A DNA stretch of 64,000 nt from Flavobacterium aquiphilum (GCF_027111335.1 NZ_CP114288.1:4898001-4962000), one strand, 5' to 3'; numbered from the stretch's first letter, positions 25,144 through 34,185 are shown. A program made the numbers and translations. The notes: a model not told the origin generated them from the letters alone.

Positions 25144-25785
25144 TTATAATTGTTTTGTAGCGTTATGATTCTTTTTCAGTGCTGCACGGTATTCGTAAAG
25201 AATAACCTTAAAATCGTCCAGCATCTCGTTACTTAATTCTGCCGGATGAAATGTATCATAGCCTTCTTTATAATCCTTCTTGGCCTTTCTCCCACGTAGA
25301 TTTCTTTCTTTATCGACGATATAAACATTAGAAGTTCCAAAATCAGGATCCAAATTCCCTTTTAATTTTAGTTTACCAAAATAAGACTTGATTTCATCAG
25401 GTTTGGCAAAAACAAAATGCCATTGACTTACGTCGGTAAAAGCGGCCAAAGCGTCAACAACGGCTTTGACATCTTTTTCGGTTCCTAGAGGGGCAACGAC
25501 AACAAACTGCAAATCCTTGAAATCATGGTAACGTTGGTAAATTTTCTCGTTTAAGTTGAAATAGTTTCCTCTGTTTTTAAGGATTTCTGTTCCGGAAAAA
25601 CCCAGTATAGTAATTTTATTGTCCAAACTTACTGTTTCGCCTTTCAAAGATTTCCATTCCCCAAGATCAGGAATTTTGGGAGTGATAACAGGCAATTTTG
25701 TGAAACTGTTTACCCCCGAAGCAAAAAACAAATAAGCAACTATAGGCAGAATAAATAACACAAAAAGAACTATATTTTTCTTCAT
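25144..25785 (-). CDS. SCO-like thioredoxin-fold membrane protein lacking the CxxxC
   Basis: A 213-residue protein with an N-terminal anchor (LFVLFILPIVAYLFFASG), then a domain laid out like SCO1: KITILGFSGTEILKNRG where SCO has the strand plus CxxxC, LQFVVVAPLGTEKDVKAVVDALA, WHFVFAKPDEIKSYFG and DPDFGTSNVYIVDKERNLRGR. There is no cysteine in the whole protein and no histidine equivalent to the distal copper ligand. It begins one codon gap upstream of true SCO1 (25142/25144). It may be a non-catalytic partner or scaffold for SCO1. The fold is inferred by pattern, not by search. Confidence 0.65.
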   Translation of the reverse strand: MKKNIVLFVLFILPIVAYLFFASGVNSFTKLPVITPKIPDLGEWKSLKGETVSLDNKITILGFSGTEILKNRGNYFNLNEKIYQRYHDFKDLQFVVVAPLGTEKDVKAVVDALAAFTDVSQWHFVFAKPDEIKSYFGKLKLKGNLDPDFGTSNVYIVDKERNLRGRKAKKDYKEGYDTFHPAELSNEMLDDFKVILYEYRAALKKNHNATKQL

Positions 25786-25816
25786 CAGGATTTTATAAAA
25801 TTTAGTGTATTAAAAT

Positions 25817-25852
25817 AAAAAAAGGCATCCGTGGTGACGGATACCTTTTTCT
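25817..25852 (-). terminator. Terminator between oxidase-subunit and SCO1 genes
   Basis: On the minus strand AAAAAGGTATCCGT pairs with ACGGATGCCTTTTT (one wobble) around CACC and continues into T. It lies just after the subunit IV gene, so the SCO1 group is read from its own promoter or from readthrough. Confidence 0.85.
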
Positions 25853-25868
25853 TTGAATTAATATCTTG

Positions 25869-26219
25869 TTAAAAATTCCATTTAATGGTAGCATTTTTAA
25901 AAACCTCAAATACATAATCCCCTTCCGTTAAAAGAATGAAGATTAAATAACAAACTAAGAATACTAAAGGAAAAACAACGGCATTTTTCAACACCTTTTT
26001 TTCTCCTTCCATGTGCATAAATGCCCATACAATATAATATGCTTTAACTAACGTAAGTATGATAAACATCCAGTTTAACCAACTCATAGTAATAAGATGG
26101 TGATTAACTAAAAAATCTGGTCTGATGATACCGAAAGCAACCTCAACCGTTGTGATTAAAGACAATAGACCGAATACAGTCCAAATTCTTTTTGTATTAG
26201 AAACATGTTCGTGTGACAT
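25869..26219 (-). CDS. Cytochrome c oxidase subunit IV (prokaryotic COX4 type)
   Basis: The 116-residue protein has three membrane helices (about 10-28, 41-60, 78-100) and the family motif KAYYIVWAFMHMEGEKKVLK between helices two and three. This is the small accessory subunit of haem-copper oxidases (CyoD/CaaD group), which helps assemble the catalytic core. It ends the cluster ctaB, subunit III, subunit III, subunit IV, with 18 bp separating it from the preceding gene. Confidence 0.88.
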   Translation of the reverse strand: MSHEHVSNTKRIWTVFGLLSLITTVEVAFGIIRPDFLVNHHLITMSWLNWMFIILTLVKAYYIVWAFMHMEGEKKVLKNAVVFPLVFLVCYLIFILLTEGDYVFEVFKNATIKWNF

Positions 26220-26237
26220 AATGTGATAAATCTAAAA

Positions 26238-27212
26238 TTAAACTAAATAGAAGAATGTGAAAACGAATACCCAAACTAAATCTACAAAGTGCCAGTATAA
26301 CCCCACTTTTTCAACCATTTGGTATGAACCTCTTTTCTCGTAAGTACCCAATAAAACATTAAAAAAGATAATGATATTGATTACGATACCAGAGAAAACG
26401 TGGAATCCGTGGAAACCTGTAATGAAGAAGAAGAAATCAGCAAAAAGCTTGCTTCCGTATTCATTATGAGTCAAATTAGCTCCTTCAATTACAATTTTGG
26501 CTTGATCCAAACGTTTTTGAGATTCTTCTCTAGATAGGATTGTTTTCTTTTTGTCTTTGTTTAATGTTTCGATTCTTACCAAAACATCTGGATGAGCTTT
26601 GAATCCAGCTTGAATTTCAGCTACTGTGTAATCTGGAATTGCTGATTCATCCATGAACCATTTTCCTTTATCTCTTGACAACTGCTCTCTTTCTACCGGC
26701 AATGTTGCAGCAAAATCTTTCAAAGCAACTCTGTGTCCTTCTTTATCAACAAACTGTAACAAGCTACCTCCTGTTGTTTCAACAGCACCATATTCTCCTT
26801 GAATAAAGTTTTTCCACTCCCAAGCTTGTGAACCAACGAAGATCATACCCCCGATGATTGTTAGAAACATATAAAGGGCTACTTTATCCTTTTTCATTTG
26901 ATGACCTGCATCAACGGCCAAAACCATAGTAACAGATGAGAAAATCAAAATGAACGTCATCAAGGCTACATAATACATTGGAGCCTCTACTCCGTGTAAA
27001 AATGGGAAGTGTGTAAACACCTCATCAGCCAATGGCCAAGTTTGAATAAATTTAAATCTAGAAAAACCGTAAGCAGCTAAAAATCCAGAGAATGTTAAGG
27101 CATCTGATACGATAAAAAACCACATCATCAACTTTCCATAACTTGCTCCCATTGGCTCATTGCCGCCTCCCCAAGTTTTTTCATTATTTGCAGTAGTAAC
27201 TGTCGCTTCCAT
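26238..27212 (-). CDS. Cytochrome c oxidase subunit III, long form
   Basis: The 324-residue protein is a subunit III: helix FFIVSDALTFSGFLAAYGFSR with the conserved acidic/serine pattern, SSVTMVLAVDAGHQMKKDK, and C-terminal FFFFITGFHGFHVFSGIVINI and YWHFVDLVWVFVFTFFYL. A hydrophilic insertion of about 100 residues (near 130-235, rich in Lys, Asp, Glu) interrupts the helices, making it longer than ordinary subunit III. It lies 45 bp after the short subunit III gene. Subunit III stabilises the catalytic subunits and the D proton pathway. Confidence 0.9.
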   Translation of the reverse strand: MEATVTTANNEKTWGGGNEPMGASYGKLMMWFFIVSDALTFSGFLAAYGFSRFKFIQTWPLADEVFTHFPFLHGVEAPMYYVALMTFILIFSSVTMVLAVDAGHQMKKDKVALYMFLTIIGGMIFVGSQAWEWKNFIQGEYGAVETTGGSLLQFVDKEGHRVALKDFAATLPVEREQLSRDKGKWFMDESAIPDYTVAEIQAGFKAHPDVLVRIETLNKDKKKTILSREESQKRLDQAKIVIEGANLTHNEYGSKLFADFFFFITGFHGFHVFSGIVINIIIFFNVLLGTYEKRGSYQMVEKVGLYWHFVDLVWVFVFTFFYLV

Positions 27213-27257
27213 AAAAGTAATTGGTTATAAAAAAGGTTTCAAATTTACGTTTTTTTC

Positions 27258-27845
27258 TTATTTAAAGAAATATAAAAATAAAAATAAATAAAGCCACAAA
27301 AAGTCCAGAAAGTGCCAATACATCGCACCTAGCTCAATTCCAAGCGTTTGAGTAGAATTATATTTTTGTTTAAAATGATTATAAATAATAACTAATAATG
27401 ATATCATCCCGCCAGCAAGGTGCAATAAATGAACAACTACCACTAAATACAGAAAAGTAGTCGTAATTGTACTTGCACTTCCGGTAAAATAATAGCCATT
27501 TGCAACGATTTGTCCAAATCCAACAAACTGCAACACTACAAATGCAATTCCTAAAGCCAAAGTAGCCAAAAGAAAAGTAGTCGTTTTACTGATTTCATCT
27601 TTCTGAATCGCTTTTTTGGCCAAATGAAAAGTAACACTGCATCCCAAAATAGCTATAGTACTAGCAAAAAATGCAGAAGGCAATTCAAAATTCTTCAACC
27701 AATCTGCTCTTGATTGACTTACCACATAAGCACTTGTAAGACCTGCGAACATCATTGTCATGCTCACCATGGCAAACAATAAAATCAATTTGTACGATCT
27801 TGCCGTTCTCAATTTATGATCTTCGGCTGTCATTGTTATCTCCAT
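27258..27845 (-). CDS. Cytochrome c oxidase subunit III, short form
   Basis: A 195-residue, five-helix protein of the subunit III family: MTMMFAGLTSAYVVSQSRADWL at the first helix, VTFHLAKKAIQKDEISKTTT, then VVVVHLLHLAGGMISLLVIIYN and a C-terminal YWHFLDFLWLYLFLFLYF with the conserved WHFxDxxW motif. It follows ctaB with a 2-bp gap and precedes the long form. Two different subunit III genes in a row may reflect two proteins within one oxidase or supply to two oxidases; catalytic subunits I and II are not in this window. Confidence 0.9.
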   Translation of the reverse strand: MEITMTAEDHKLRTARSYKLILLFAMVSMTMMFAGLTSAYVVSQSRADWLKNFELPSAFFASTIAILGCSVTFHLAKKAIQKDEISKTTTFLLATLALGIAFVVLQFVGFGQIVANGYYFTGSASTITTTFLYLVVVVHLLHLAGGMISLLVIIYNHFKQKYNSTQTLGIELGAMYWHFLDFLWLYLFLFLYFFK

Positions 27846-27847
27846 AA

Positions 27848-28750
27848 TTATCTTAAAAATTTATCTAAAATATATACTAACTGTAATAACGATATATAAG
27901 AAACGCTAACAAGCATCAGTGTTCTTGCTGCTTTTGCTGTTTTTATTTGATACAAACGAACTGCGTAAAACAACATCCAAAGCCCTAATCCCAAAACAAA
28001 AATCGCCGCTATAGGACTAATAAATAATTGCCCTGTATAACCCAATGAAGGTAAAAGTGATGCAATTATTAACCAAACGGTATATAATATAATCTGCAAC
28101 GAAGTACCTTTATCTTTCTTTCCTGTTGGCAACATAAAGAAACCAGCTTTTTCGTAATCTTCATATAAAAACCAGCCAATAGCCCAAAAATGTGGAAATT
28201 GCCAAAAGAACTGTATTAAAAACAAAGTTCCTGCTTCAATTCCAAATTCTCCCGTGGCGGCAACCCATCCTAGCATAAACGGAATTGCACCGGGAAATGC
28301 CCCAACAAAAACCGAAAGCGAAGTTACCGTTTTAAGCGGTGTGTAAATACTGGTATATAAAAAAATGGAAATTGCACCAAACATTGCCGATTTTGGATTA
28401 ATCGTATAAAGCAAAGCCACACCCAAAATAGTAAGCAAAGTTGCAACGATTACTGCCAATCTTGGAGACATTCTTCCAGATGCAACCGGACGATTCTTGG
28501 TACGATCCATCAATGCATCCAAATCTTTCTCTATTACCTGGTTGTAAGCATTAGAAGCCCCAACCATACAATAACCTCCAATTGCCAGTTTTACCAAAAC
28601 TAACCAATCAAATGAATGAGTGGAATCAAAACCGAGCACATAACCTGCAATTGATGAAAAAACAACACTTATGGCCAAACCGGCTTTTGTAATCGCTTTA
28701 AAATCAATATATATAGATTTAATCGAAGTAGGATTAGATGTTGTTGTCAA
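27848..28750 (-). CDS. ctaB: Protoheme IX farnesyltransferase (haem O synthase)
   Basis: CtaB/CyoE attaches a farnesyl group to haem b to make haem O for terminal oxidases. I place the start at the TTG at 28750, giving MTTTSNPTSIKSIYIDFKA and 300 residues; a longer frame begins at a TTG at 28789 that lies within the -7 promoter box and so cannot be translated from that promoter. Features: NQVIEKDLDALMDRTKNRP (prenyl-diphosphate binding, NxxxDxxxD), HFWAIGWFLYEDYEKAGFFMLP, and about eight membrane helices. It is the first gene of the oxidase cluster. Confidence 0.9.
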   Translation of the reverse strand: MTTTSNPTSIKSIYIDFKAITKAGLAISVVFSSIAGYVLGFDSTHSFDWLVLVKLAIGGYCMVGASNAYNQVIEKDLDALMDRTKNRPVASGRMSPRLAVIVATLLTILGVALLYTINPKSAMFGAISIFLYTSIYTPLKTVTSLSVFVGAFPGAIPFMLGWVAATGEFGIEAGTLFLIQFFWQFPHFWAIGWFLYEDYEKAGFFMLPTGKKDKGTSLQIILYTVWLIIASLLPSLGYTGQLFISPIAAIFVLGLGLWMLFYAVRLYQIKTAKAARTLMLVSVSYISLLQLVYILDKFLR

Positions 28751-28786
28751 TACAGATAAAATTGGTATATTTTTTGAAATTCGGTG

Positions 28787-28794
28787 CAAATATA
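28787..28794 (-). promoter_or_regulatory. -7 box of the ctaB-oxidase operon
   Basis: The minus strand reads TATATTTGCA, matching TAnnTTTG. It implies a transcript starting near 28780 and excludes the TTG at 28789 as a start codon. A TTTTG lies further upstream but not at ideal spacing. Confidence 0.5.
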
Positions 28795-28917
28795 CAAATT
28801 AGATTCAAAAACGGTCTATCAAAATCAAATTTGAAAAATTAGTTAACTCTTTAGTCGGTTTTTACTGCTTAATTAGTTCGCATTAAAGAGAAAACAACAT
28901 ATGACAAGATTAAAAAA

Positions 28918-30015
28918 CTATTTTTTAGTCTTCAATTCATAAATCGCATTTACCAAACCATCCTTGGCACTGTCCAAAGTAAGCTCCCAAAACATAATTC
29001 CTCCTAATTTCTTTTTTATAACATAAGAAGTTTTGGCTTTGACAGAAGCAATATCATCACTTGTGGCAAATTTTTGTTCTCTCTGGTTATACCAATATGG
29101 AGCGCTAGCTTTTTCATCCCAAAAATATTTCCAGCCATTTGCTTCGGTCAAAGTATCTTTGAAATCTTTAAAACTCACTCCACCAGTAGGAGTTCCAGAC
29201 TGATACAATCCGTTGTTGACATCAGCTACATCTTTCCAAGTTCGGGTATAAAAGGCTGATCCAATAACTATTTTATGAGACGGAATTCCCAGTTTCAACA
29301 AATATTCAACTGCTCTATCTGTAGATTCTTCATTTTTATTGGTACTAAAAAGTGGTGTATGATGTCCTGTAACTTTAGAATATCCATTAACCAAATCATA
29401 ACTCATAATATTCACACGATCCAAAAGAGGCATTATCAACTTCCATTCTACTGACTCATCCATGTACTTTTGAAAACCACCAGCTGCAAAACTTAATTCA
29501 TTCGATTTTCCTAATTCTGCTCTCAAAACTTTGACTAATTCAGTAAAATTCTTCTTGTCTGCCTGCTGATATAAATGTCCAGGATGTCCTTCAATAGTTG
29601 GGTATTCCCAATCCAAATCCAAGCCATCTGTCTTAAAATAATCATTAACTTCTTTTACTGATTTTGCAAAAATTACTCTTCCATCAGCTGTAGAAAAAAC
29701 CTCAGAGCAACTTGGACAACCACCCCAGCCTCCTAAAGACAACATTATTTTCAGTTTCGGATTTCTGGCCTTTAATGAAACTAAATGTTTAATAGCAATA
29801 GAATCGTTGGCGTTATCTACATTTAATTTTCCATCTTTCAAATGACAAAAACTATAAATGATATGAGTTAATTTTTCAATTTCAAAATTATCGATCTGTT
29901 TGTCGTCACCGGTGTAATATGCCAAAACTGCAAAATTTTTGGTTTTTTGAGCATGCAAACTTAAAGACAAGACTACTATAAGAACAGTCATCAGGATTTT
30001 TTTCATAGCTTTCAT
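28918..30015 (-). CDS. Secreted GH18 chitinase-like glycoside hydrolase
   Basis: The 365-residue protein has a signal peptide (KKILMTVLIVVLSLSLHA-Q) and one GH18 barrel. It contains FAVLAYYTG at strand 1, KIMLSLGGWGGC at strand 3, the catalytic DGLDLDWEYP (DxxDxDxE complete), then VNIMSYDL and a late GIMFWELTLD. GH18 enzymes cut beta-1,4-N-acetylglucosamine links in chitin or related glycans. No chitin-binding module and no T9SS C-terminal domain are present, so it is probably periplasmic or exported by another route. A nearby ATG at 30006 is an alternative start. Confidence 0.9.
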   Translation of the reverse strand: MKAMKKILMTVLIVVLSLSLHAQKTKNFAVLAYYTGDDKQIDNFEIEKLTHIIYSFCHLKDGKLNVDNANDSIAIKHLVSLKARNPKLKIMLSLGGWGGCPSCSEVFSTADGRVIFAKSVKEVNDYFKTDGLDLDWEYPTIEGHPGHLYQQADKKNFTELVKVLRAELGKSNELSFAAGGFQKYMDESVEWKLIMPLLDRVNIMSYDLVNGYSKVTGHHTPLFSTNKNEESTDRAVEYLLKLGIPSHKIVIGSAFYTRTWKDVADVNNGLYQSGTPTGGVSFKDFKDTLTEANGWKYFWDEKASAPYWYNQREQKFATSDDIASVKAKTSYVIKKKLGGIMFWELTLDSAKDGLVNAIYELKTKK

Positions 30016-30067
30016 ATTTTATTAATTTGAAAATATTTTAATTCACTAAATCGATTTACCAAACAAC

Positions 30068-30099
30068 CAAAATTAAACCCTTTTTTCTTCTCCTACAAA
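30068..30099 (-). promoter_or_regulatory. Two-box Bacteroidota promoter for the GH18 gene
   Basis: On the minus strand TTTG (30096-30099) is followed after 20 bp by TAATTTTG (30068-30075), matching the TTTG/TAnnTTTG consensus. It gives a leader of about 45 nt before the ATG at 30015. Confidence 0.6.
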
Positions 30100-30255
30100 C
30101 AAATTATGATGTTAATTGTTTTTATCGCTGATTATAATGATTTTGATTAGCCTGTTCGTCTTACAAACTCGCGTCAAGATTAATCTTTAAAACCTTTCAA
30201 ATTTCTGGTTTTTGAGCTAAAAATATTTTGAATCCATAAAAGCCCATTCCTTCCT

Positions 30256-30353
30256 TTTAGCCCCGACAGAAGTGGAAATCTCCAGATTTAGAAAAACAAG
30301 GTTTTTTTTGCCGTAGTTTTACTTTATCGGGAATTGTAGCGTATGGCGGGACT
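30256..30353. repeat. REP-like intergenic element, diverged copy
   Basis: The left end reads TAGCCCCGACAGAAGTGGAA and the right end GTAGCGTATGGCGGGACTC, with an AT-rich centre. The same head (AGCCCYGAYAG..) and tail (..TAGYGKATRGCRGGA) occur at 63506-63580. I recall this motif pair from intergenic regions of Flavobacterium genomes; it resembles a mobile or processing element but its function is not established. Confidence 0.45.
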
Positions 30354-30407
30354 CATCATTACAAAAATGCCTTATGTTTTTGCTCCTAAAAAACCGAACG
30401 TAAGCTA

Positions 30408-32522
30408 TTAATAATTAAAATACCAATTGAACACATCCGATCTAAAACCAATAGTAAACCAAGTGGTTTGCTCTTTGAAAACTGTCGGCGTAGCAGTTGT
30501 AGGGTCAAAATTTCTAAATAAAAAATTTCCAAAAAACTTCAAATTAGTTGCGGGATTTACCAAATACCCAACCTGAACTTCGGATATAAAAAGCTTTGTT
30601 TTATTACCTTGCCCAACTTCTACTCCTTTATCATAAGGCCTATTCAAGTCATAATCCTTATAGATATTTTGTCCATAGTTGTAATTATTAGTTGCTGTAT
30701 CAAAATCCAAACCTCGTGTTCCCCAAGTAAGTTTCGCATTTGAATAAAATCGGTCTTTATGATAATAGCCTAACAAAACCAACTCCTGGAAATTACCTCC
30801 CCATTGATGTCCCAAACTTTGGTTATTATGCCCATAATTGGTAATTGGTTCGCTATGTGAATACGTATAAGGGCGAACATGGTTAAACTCCATTTGCAAC
30901 AACAAATTATCCACATGAAAGGCATTGAAATATTTCGCACCCAATTGATAACCCAACTTGTTTTTCCAACTTTTTTCTCCTGCAAAAATATCTCCCGTTG
31001 AAAACTCATCAACTAGAAATTGACCGTAAAGATTCACTTGATTATTCCATTTGTATTTAGAACTTAATCCTAAAACCGCATTCCCGCTTTTGGAAGAAGA
31101 AGAAAACTCAACTGCTCTGTAAAAAACGATCGGGTTCACAAAATTGGCATCAAAACCTCGTCCGTTTGTATTTGTCCAAATTGCTGATTCAAAAAAACCT
31201 AAATTCAATTTGTTCGAAACATTCCAACTCAGATAATGATTCACCATATATTTGGAAGCATAGGTTTTATCCACGGTGACCTCAGGACGAACATCCTTTA
31301 GCCACATATAATTTACCGTGTATTTAATTTTCCAAAAATTAGCATCTATCTTAAAAAAAGGATACGGACTAGCTCCATCACTTAAAAACAAAGAACGATA
31401 ACCATCCCCTATGAAGTTTTTACCATAACCCAATTGCAAATCCAAAAATTTTGCGGCATTATAAGAAACATTCGCTTCGGCCATTGGAAAATCGTAAGCA
31501 TCCGAATTATATGGTTTTGCAATACCAATTCCAGGAACAATAGCAGGATTCCCTCCAGAAGGTTTTATCGAATTGGCATACGCATTGTAGTAATCGGCAA
31601 AACGTCCTTGGCTTTCATAAAATGTAGTAGTAAAATTCAAGCGAGGCCCAAGACCTCCTTTGAAGTTAAGGGCTCTTGTATTGACAAACGTATAATCTGT
31701 TTTACTTGGATTAGAAATTCCGCCTTGTACGTCAAACAAGAAGTTCAATGCAAACCAATATCCTTCTCCTTGTATTTCGGCTAAATTTTCATTCCAGGTT
31801 TTACGTCCCCACCAACTTGTCTTATTTTTCATAAGAGCGGCGTTGACTTTTTGAAAGTTATAATATTTTTCAACCTCAGCATAAGTATAAGGTTTTGAAG
31901 CCGTATGATTATTACTCCCCACCCTGTTTATATCGCCATCAAACTGTGCATAATAACTGTGTGAAAAAGGAATCGCTAAATGACTTGAAAATTGTGGATT
32001 ATTAAAACGTTTGTAAACAATACTATCTAACTCTGTCAAACCCTGATTAACATTAATATTTTCTTTCTTTGCCTGATTGGTAGCCGCAATTTGCTCCGGA
32101 GACTGCAACGGAATATCAATATTGATGTTAAACTTGGAATACGTTGGGTTCCCAGCATAAGTAGGTGGTTCAATTTTTGGAAAACCTGCAAAAACCCTTT
32201 TAGTTTCGGCGATAATTTCTTCATTATTAGAATTAACGTACAGCACTTTAAATGTACCCGTAACATCAACTTCAAACAATACTTTTACTAGTCCTTTGTA
32301 ATTATTCTGTTGCAACTTTTCGGGTACCTTAAAATTATGGTAAACCAATTGCTGCACTTCGTTATAGAAGCAATTTTTCAGATCGTCAGCTTGTAAATTT
32401 TGGCAATTTAAAAAAACTGGAAAGCGCTCATCGGAGATTTCCACTTTATTGGAAGCAGGAGTCTGAGCATTTCCAGCCAATACACTTAAGAAAAGAATAA
32501 AAGAAAAATATTTTTTAATCAT
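30408..32522 (-). CDS. remB: RemB-like gliding-motility-associated outer-membrane protein
   Basis: The 704-residue protein has a signal peptide (MIKKYFSFILFLSVLAGNA-Q). A domain at about 60-140 is reminiscent of the TonB C-terminal domain (YKGLVKVLFEVDVTGTFKVL, AETKRVFAGFPKIEP), and a long beta-barrel resembling Wzi/capsule-assembly barrels follows (YAQFDGDIN, LQLGYGKNFIGDGYRSLFLSD, FWKIKYTVNYMWLKD). This composition and closeness to sprA, gcvH and a VanZ gene match F. johnsoniae RemB, whose loss affects gliding. It is 16 bp downstream of deoC. The specific name rests on architecture and context. Confidence 0.7.
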   Translation of the reverse strand: MIKKYFSFILFLSVLAGNAQTPASNKVEISDERFPVFLNCQNLQADDLKNCFYNEVQQLVYHNFKVPEKLQQNNYKGLVKVLFEVDVTGTFKVLYVNSNNEEIIAETKRVFAGFPKIEPPTYAGNPTYSKFNINIDIPLQSPEQIAATNQAKKENINVNQGLTELDSIVYKRFNNPQFSSHLAIPFSHSYYAQFDGDINRVGSNNHTASKPYTYAEVEKYYNFQKVNAALMKNKTSWWGRKTWNENLAEIQGEGYWFALNFLFDVQGGISNPSKTDYTFVNTRALNFKGGLGPRLNFTTTFYESQGRFADYYNAYANSIKPSGGNPAIVPGIGIAKPYNSDAYDFPMAEANVSYNAAKFLDLQLGYGKNFIGDGYRSLFLSDGASPYPFFKIDANFWKIKYTVNYMWLKDVRPEVTVDKTYASKYMVNHYLSWNVSNKLNLGFFESAIWTNTNGRGFDANFVNPIVFYRAVEFSSSSKSGNAVLGLSSKYKWNNQVNLYGQFLVDEFSTGDIFAGEKSWKNKLGYQLGAKYFNAFHVDNLLLQMEFNHVRPYTYSHSEPITNYGHNNQSLGHQWGGNFQELVLLGYYHKDRFYSNAKLTWGTRGLDFDTATNNYNYGQNIYKDYDLNRPYDKGVEVGQGNKTKLFISEVQVGYLVNPATNLKFFGNFLFRNFDPTTATPTVFKEQTTWFTIGFRSDVFNWYFNY

Positions 32523-32538
32523 TTGAATTTATATCTAA

Positions 32539-33282
32539 TCAATATTGAGAAGAAGACTCTTCCCCATTTGCAATCGCTTTGGCTCCCGAAGTCCCTATAC
32601 GTTTTACGCCAAGTTTTATCATTTGCTTAGCTTCATCATAAGTTCTAACACCACCTGCTGCTTTTACGGGAAGTGGCAATGCGTTTTCCAACATTATTTT
32701 TATAGAGTGAACAGTCGCTCCATTTGGCAAATTGTTTTCTGTTTTATAAAACCCAGTTGATGATTTTACAAAAACAGAACTATAGGATTCTGGTTTAAAA
32801 ATTGCAACTACTACATCTTTAATCAAAGCAGATAATTGTGCAATTTGTAGATCGCTCAGGGCCGCCACTTCAATAATCCATTTTACTGTTTTGTTGTGAT
32901 CTAATCCTAATTGAGTTCCTTTGAGAATTTCTTCTTTTATAAGATCAATTTCGCCTGCTTTGAACGCTTCATAATTGCATACAAAATCCAAATCGTCGGC
33001 ACCATTTTGAATGCATTCACGAGCTTCAGCCAATTTTTTATCAATTGTAGATTTCCCTTCCGGAAAATCGATCACGGTTCCAACCAACACTTTTGATTGT
33101 GCTGCCTCAATCATTTGCTTTGCCAAAGCAACTCTATCGGGGCGAATCATTATCAATTTAAAACCTTCGTCGATCGCTTCTTGAATAAAACCTTTTGCGA
33201 CAGCTATATTTTCATTTTCGTCCAAACCAGCTTGAACATTGGTTTTCAAATATGTCGAATCCAAATAATCTCTAATATTCAT
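32539..33282 (-). CDS. deoC: Deoxyribose-phosphate aldolase
   Basis: DeoC splits 2-deoxyribose-5-phosphate into glyceraldehyde-3-phosphate and acetaldehyde in deoxynucleoside breakdown. The 247-residue protein has LVGTVIDFPEGKSTIDKKLAE, ADDLDFVCNYEAFKAG, the strand carrying the Schiff-base lysine (VFVKSSTGFY) and AAGGVRTYDEAKQMIKLGVKRIGTS. All are canonical family motifs of a TIM barrel. It is cytosolic, and it leads the RemB-like gene in an apparent two-gene unit despite an unrelated role. Confidence 0.93.
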   Translation of the reverse strand: MNIRDYLDSTYLKTNVQAGLDENENIAVAKGFIQEAIDEGFKLIMIRPDRVALAKQMIEAAQSKVLVGTVIDFPEGKSTIDKKLAEARECIQNGADDLDFVCNYEAFKAGEIDLIKEEILKGTQLGLDHNKTVKWIIEVAALSDLQIAQLSALIKDVVVAIFKPESYSSVFVKSSTGFYKTENNLPNGATVHSIKIMLENALPLPVKAAGGVRTYDEAKQMIKLGVKRIGTSGAKAIANGEESSSQY

Positions 33283-33359
33283 CTCAAAAATTTATAAGGT
33301 TAAACGGGGTAAAAATACATTATTCGAATGATATGACCTCAATCCTATATCACTCAAAA

Positions 33360-33382
33360 TAAAAAAACCCACCGAAGTGGGT
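33360..33382 (-). terminator. Terminator of the ruvA-sprA-gcvH-vanZ unit
   Basis: On the minus strand ACCCAC-TTCG-GTGGGT is followed by a T run: a 6-bp stem closed by a stable UUCG tetraloop. It ends directly at the VanZ-like stop codon. Confidence 0.85.
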
Positions 33383-33383
33383 A

Positions 33384-33776
33384 TTATTTCTTTATTATTG
33401 ATTTTAAAATATTGAATTTATTACAACTCAACACAACAAAAATAGCCAATGTTGTTCCGACTAAATTAGCTACAACATCAAGAACATCGGCACTTCTAGT
33501 CGTAGTAAATAAACTTTGCAATATTTCAATTGTTATTCCAAAAGCAAATGAAAGCACAGCCGAAAATATCAAAGGTTTTGATATCGAATTGTATTGCAAC
33601 TGTCTAGCGAAAAACAAAAACCAAACAAACGTAAATACTAAATGAAAAAAAGTATGAATACACTTGTCTAAATTTGGAATGTTTACAACCGGAATTTCAT
33701 TTGAATTAACTAAACATAAGTAACTCACAATTCCTGTCCATAACAAGGCAATCGAAAGCAAAAGATATTTAGGCAC
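33384..33776 (-). CDS. VanZ-like membrane protein
   Basis: The 130-residue protein has four membrane helices ([71 protein letters not shown]), with the VanZ signature [14 protein letters not shown] and [29 protein letters not shown] choose the GTG at 33776, overlapping the gcvH stop by 8 bp; the longer frame from a TTG at 33818 would overlap gcvH by 50 bp and add polar residues. VanZ-domain proteins are linked to teicoplanin tolerance in Gram-positives; the role in Bacteroidota is unknown. Confidence 0.8.
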   Translation of the reverse strand: MPKYLLLSIALLWTGIVSYLCLVNSNEIPVVNIPNLDKCIHTFFHLVFTFVWFLFFARQLQYNSISKPLIFSAVLSFAFGITIEILQSLFTTTRSADVLDVVANLVGTTLAIFVVLSCNKFNILKSIIKK

Positions 33777-34149
33777 CAATAAGTTCTTTGTATGCTTCAC
33801 TTGAAAGCAATTGTTCAACCTCAGATGGATCTGAAATTTTCACTTTAATCATCCATCCAGCACCATAAGGATCCGAATTTACATTTTCTGGAGCACTTTC
33901 TAAATCACCGTTAAATTCGATAATTTCACCAGACAAAGGAAGAAACAAATCTGATACTGTTTTCACAGCTTCAACTGTTCCAAAAACTTCATCTTTGCTT
34001 AAAGTTTGATCCAAAGTTTCTACTTCAACATATACAATATCCCCTAATTCCTTTTGTGCAAAATGAGTAATTCCTACTGTAGCAATATCTCCTTCAAGAC
34101 TAACCCATTCGTGATCTTTTGTGTATTTTAAATTTGCCGGTATGCTCAT
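33769..34149 (-). CDS. gcvH: Glycine cleavage system H protein
   Basis: GcvH carries the lipoyl arm that shuttles the methylamine group between the P, T and L proteins. The 126-residue protein has [29 protein letters not shown] and the lipoylated Lys63 in [11 protein letters not shown]. The start is the ATG at 34149 ([15 protein letters not shown]); the frame runs further upstream without homology. It lies 82 bp after sprA, with a possible -7 box of its own, and is translationally coupled to the VanZ-like gene. No gcvT or gcvP is nearby. Confidence 0.95.
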   Translation of the reverse strand: MSIPANLKYTKDHEWVSLEGDIATVGITHFAQKELGDIVYVEVETLDQTLSKDEVFGTVEAVKTVSDLFLPLSGEIIEFNGDLESAPENVNSDPYGAGWMIKVKISDPSEVEQLLSSEAYKELIGA

Positions 34150-34185
34150 AAAATAATAATTGATAATTAATACTAATTTTTTGTG

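Larger units (their letters stand above)
30016..30407. other. Intergenic region of 392 bp
   Basis: This stretch carries the chitinase promoter at 30068-30099 and, nearer the RemB-like gene, a degenerate REP-like element at about 30256-30353. No coding frame worth reporting was seen. Confidence 0.6.

Noticed and set aside
28751..28789. Longer start (TTG) for ctaB
   Set aside because: The TTG lies inside the likely -7 promoter box, so it would not be in the transcript.
33777..33818. Longer start (TTG) for the VanZ-like gene
   Set aside because: It would overlap gcvH by 50 bp and adds polar residues; the GTG at 33776 gives an 8-bp overlap and starts at the first helix.
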